The translations under genes and the position numbers were made by a program. A stretch of DNA of 64,000 bases, taken from the NCBI GenBank assembly GCA_029862185.1, contig JAOTXX010000014.1:1-64000 (forward strand), given 5' to 3'. The notes under the pieces are model-generated. The model searched no databases, had not been told where the DNA came from, and was given only the letters and a program-made list of their open reading frames with translations. The DNA comes from Myxococcales bacterium (lineage in GTDB: Bacteria; Myxococcota_A; Polyangia; Polyangiales; Houyiibacteriaceae). Position 1 is the stretch's first letter, and each line of letters begins with the position of its first letter. Shown here piece after piece: positions 62,418 through 64,000 of the stretch.

Positions 62418-63665
62418 ATGGCGGTCAGTCTACAGAGCGAGCCACCACCGCTTCCATCGAGCTCGGATGAGATGAAGAGTCGAGCTCGTGCGCGTACACG
62501 CGGATCCCGGAACCCGTTCGGTGGGCGCTTGCTGCCCACAGGTTCGCCCTTTGGCTGGAACGCTTGCGACCGCTCGCTCTACGTGCAGTTTCTCACGGCG
62601 CTTCTGATGCTGATCGTGGCCTTCTCCTTTGCCGCGCTCGATGGCTGGCCGTTCCTTCTCCAACGTCCCGAAGACGAATTGGCGTTGCGGACGACGACGA
62701 TCCTCGCCATTGCCGCTCTGCTCTTCTGGGCGGGGTTCTACGCCTGGACCCGGCGATTCTACGTACGTCACGGCGACAAATACTCGCGGCTTCTCCTCGT
62801 CACCATCGCGGCGCACATCCTGACTGGGACGGCCGTGTGTTACGCGCTCGGCCCGTATACGGCGGTCAGCGGCTTGGTCACCGTGGCCGCGCTTCTCTTG
62901 GGGATGGTGCTTCTCGAGCGCCGCTGGCTCTGGCTGGCCGTCGGGGGCTGGCTGCTGTCGATGTCCTTGATGCACTTCGCGAGCAGGGCTGGCGTGCTTC
63001 CGTTCTTGTCGTTGTTCGAAGCGTCGTTCGAGCAATTCGATATTGCCCAGGTCGCCGCCGAGCGTGCAGTGGCCGCGGCGATCATCTACATTCCGCTCGC
63101 CATCATCATGGATCACCTGATCAGTGTCTGGCGCCAGGACGAGCGGTCGCTTTCCGAAGCGGCGCAGCTCGATTCCTTGACTGGAGCGTATACGCGCGGA
63201 TTTGCGATGAGCGTCATGGAACGCGCCGTGCTCAAGGCCGGTCGTGACGGAGTAGCGTTGGCCATCTTGATGCTGGACTTGGATCACTTCAAACGCATCA
63301 ATGATGCGCACGGGCACGCACGCGGTGACCTGGTGCTTCAACAAACGACCCGCGCGATGCAATCCGCCCTGCGCGCCGGAGACATCGTGGGGCGCTTCGG
63401 GGGGGAAGAGTTCGTCGTTCTCCTGCCGGGGGCAGACCTCGAGCAAGCGATGGGCGCTGCCGAGCGCTGCCGGGCAGCGGTTCAGGAGATGAAGATCCCG
63501 AACGCGCCTTACCTCGCGGTGACGGCGAGCGTGGGGGTGGCTGCGTTTCCGGAGCACGGCGAGGCACTCGACGCGCTCCTCAAGGCCTCGGATACTGCGA
63601 TGTACAAGGCGAAGGCCAACGGCCGGAACAGGATTGAGTCGGCTCAAAAACGAGCGGAGTCATGA
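62418..63665 (+). CDS. Membrane diguanylate cyclase
   Basis: 415 residues. Six membrane helices (about 52-235) lead to a GGDEF domain (about 250-410) whose active loop is RFGGEEFVVLLPG (GGEEF at 327-331). An I-site RAGD lies five residues before it, so product inhibition by cyclic di-GMP is expected. DSLTGAYTRGFAMSVM and MLDLDHFKRINDAHGHARGD are the conserved earlier motifs. The membrane part is a sensor of unknown input. The PilZ-like gene just upstream could act on the same messenger. Confidence 0.93.
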   Translation: MAVSLQSEPPPLPSSSDEMKSRARARTRGSRNPFGGRLLPTGSPFGWNACDRSLYVQFLTALLMLIVAFSFAALDGWPFLLQRPEDELALRTTTILAIAALLFWAGFYAWTRRFYVRHGDKYSRLLLVTIAAHILTGTAVCYALGPYTAVSGLVTVAALLLGMVLLERRWLWLAVGGWLLSMSLMHFASRAGVLPFLSLFEASFEQFDIAQVAAERAVAAAIIYIPLAIIMDHLISVWRQDERSLSEAAQLDSLTGAYTRGFAMSVMERAVLKAGRDGVALAILMLDLDHFKRINDAHGHARGDLVLQQTTRAMQSALRAGDIVGRFGGEEFVVLLPGADLEQAMGAAERCRAAVQEMKIPNAPYLAVTASVGVAAFPEHGEALDALLKASDTAMYKAKANGRNRIESAQKRAES

Positions 63666-63674
63666 GAGGTGGTT

Positions 63675-64000
63675 ATGTGTAAGAGTATGTATGTATTTGG
63701 CCTGCTCCTCATTTCAGGGGCGGCCGCGGGCTGTGGCGACGGCAGCACGGAGGCGGACCGGCTCGGCGTTGGCGCTCAGTGCACGGAGGCAGCGGAGTGT
63801 CGGGTGGAGATGAGCTTCGAGCTCGACTGTCTCACTCGGTTTAAGGGGGGCTACTGCGGGCTCGTGGGCTGCCAAGGCGACACCGACTGCCCCGAGGGTT
63901 CGGCCTGTGTGACTCACGATGACCTCGAAACCTACTGCTTTCGGATCTGCCTGGACAAATTGGAGTGCAACCTGAATCGCGCCCCCGAGAACGAGTCCAA
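63675..64000 (+). CDS. Cys-rich lipoprotein, truncated by the window end
   Basis: The ATG follows the cyclase stop by nine bases and at least 108 residues are visible. The signal ends ISGAAAGC with a lipobox Cys near residue 20, followed by a Cys-rich segment with CTEAAECRVEM, CGLVGCQGDTDCPEGSACV and CFRICLDKLEC, the repeated pattern of myxobacterial surface lipoproteins seen also at 6919. The rest lies outside the window. Role unknown; its position suggests cotranscription with the cyclase. Confidence 0.82.
   Translation, partial: MCKSMYVFGLLLISGAAAGCGDGSTEADRLGVGAQCTEAAECRVEMSFELDCLTRFKGGYCGLVGCQGDTDCPEGSACVTHDDLETYCFRICLDKLECNLNRAPENES

Noticed and set aside
62430-63647. 405-codon minus-strand frame opposite the diguanylate cyclase
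   Set aside because: Antisense shadow with His/Arg/Glu bias and no recognisable fold.

Overview
The window is a gene-dense, high-GC stretch of bacterial chromosome. Its family content points to Myxococcota (the former delta-proteobacteria), probably a poorly characterised lineage. Supporting signs are Cys-rich lipoproteins with Gly-rich linkers, a Ser/Thr kinase with a C-terminal PEGA domain, a zinc-ribbon/GYF/AgmX-type protein like the Myxococcus gliding protein GltJ, a bactofilin, MshEN-domain and HEAT-repeat regulatory proteins, and a eukaryotic-type (class II) glutamine synthetase. No taxonomic marker such as rRNA is present, so this placement is inference. I see no prophage, insertion sequence, CRISPR array or rRNA; the one RNA gene is a tRNA-Leu cut by the left edge.

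Layout. 0-14.6 kb: mixed metabolic and regulatory genes. These are a frameshifted esterase, a polymerase-X-like HhH protein, an HAD phosphatase, an alcohol dehydrogenase, glutamine synthetase II with a clear terminator, a VWA lipoprotein, a membrane Ser/Thr kinase, a MATE exporter, a Nudix hydrolase, a rhomboid protease and RNase III. 14.7-23.1 kb: ATP synthase in two divergent blocks, atpDC on the minus strand and atpF'-F-H-A-G on the plus strand, separated by a bactofilin, a probable barrel protein and a secreted START-like protein. Subunits a and c are not here. 23.1-27.9 kb: unknown membrane and coiled-coil proteins, a sucrase/ferredoxin-like protein, then the tightly overlapping prmA-rsmE pair.

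27.9-34.0 kb is the most unusual part. A protein joining an MshEN (GspE N-terminal) domain to HEAT-like repeats is followed by a membrane-embedded NtrC-family protein that has lost its Walker A, Walker B and GAFTGA motifs. Next comes an HAD protein lacking the second catalytic Asp, and then, convergently, a second HEAT-like protein that is a paralogue of the first. It reads as a regulatory cassette built from catalytically degenerate parts. 34.0-40.5 kb: two quinone-oxidoreductase-like enzymes, a CbiX-type chelatase, a fructosamine-kinase/LMW-phosphatase pair that looks like a protein-deglycation module, tandem hotdog thioesterases and an RlmN-type radical SAM methylase.

40.4-53.3 kb: the GTPases Der and Era, a lipoprotein and TPR/PEGA pair, a tandem START-like periplasmic protein, a small transaldolase, NAD kinase, a three-gene membrane operon (an SdhC-like protein without recognisable haem ligands, an ABC-2 permease, a TPR-like membrane protein), murA-hisG-miaE, a ComEA-like protein and a small conserved-looking protein. 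53.4-64 kb: PepA, the GltJ-like protein, a triple zinc-ribbon protein, etfBA with a long terminator, an SDR, a phytanoyl-CoA dioxygenase relative and a FadR-type TetR repressor with a recognisable operator over its own start. The window ends with a PilZ-like protein, a diguanylate cyclase and a truncated lipoprotein. Together the right end suggests fatty-acid oxidation feeding electrons through ETF under FadR-like control.
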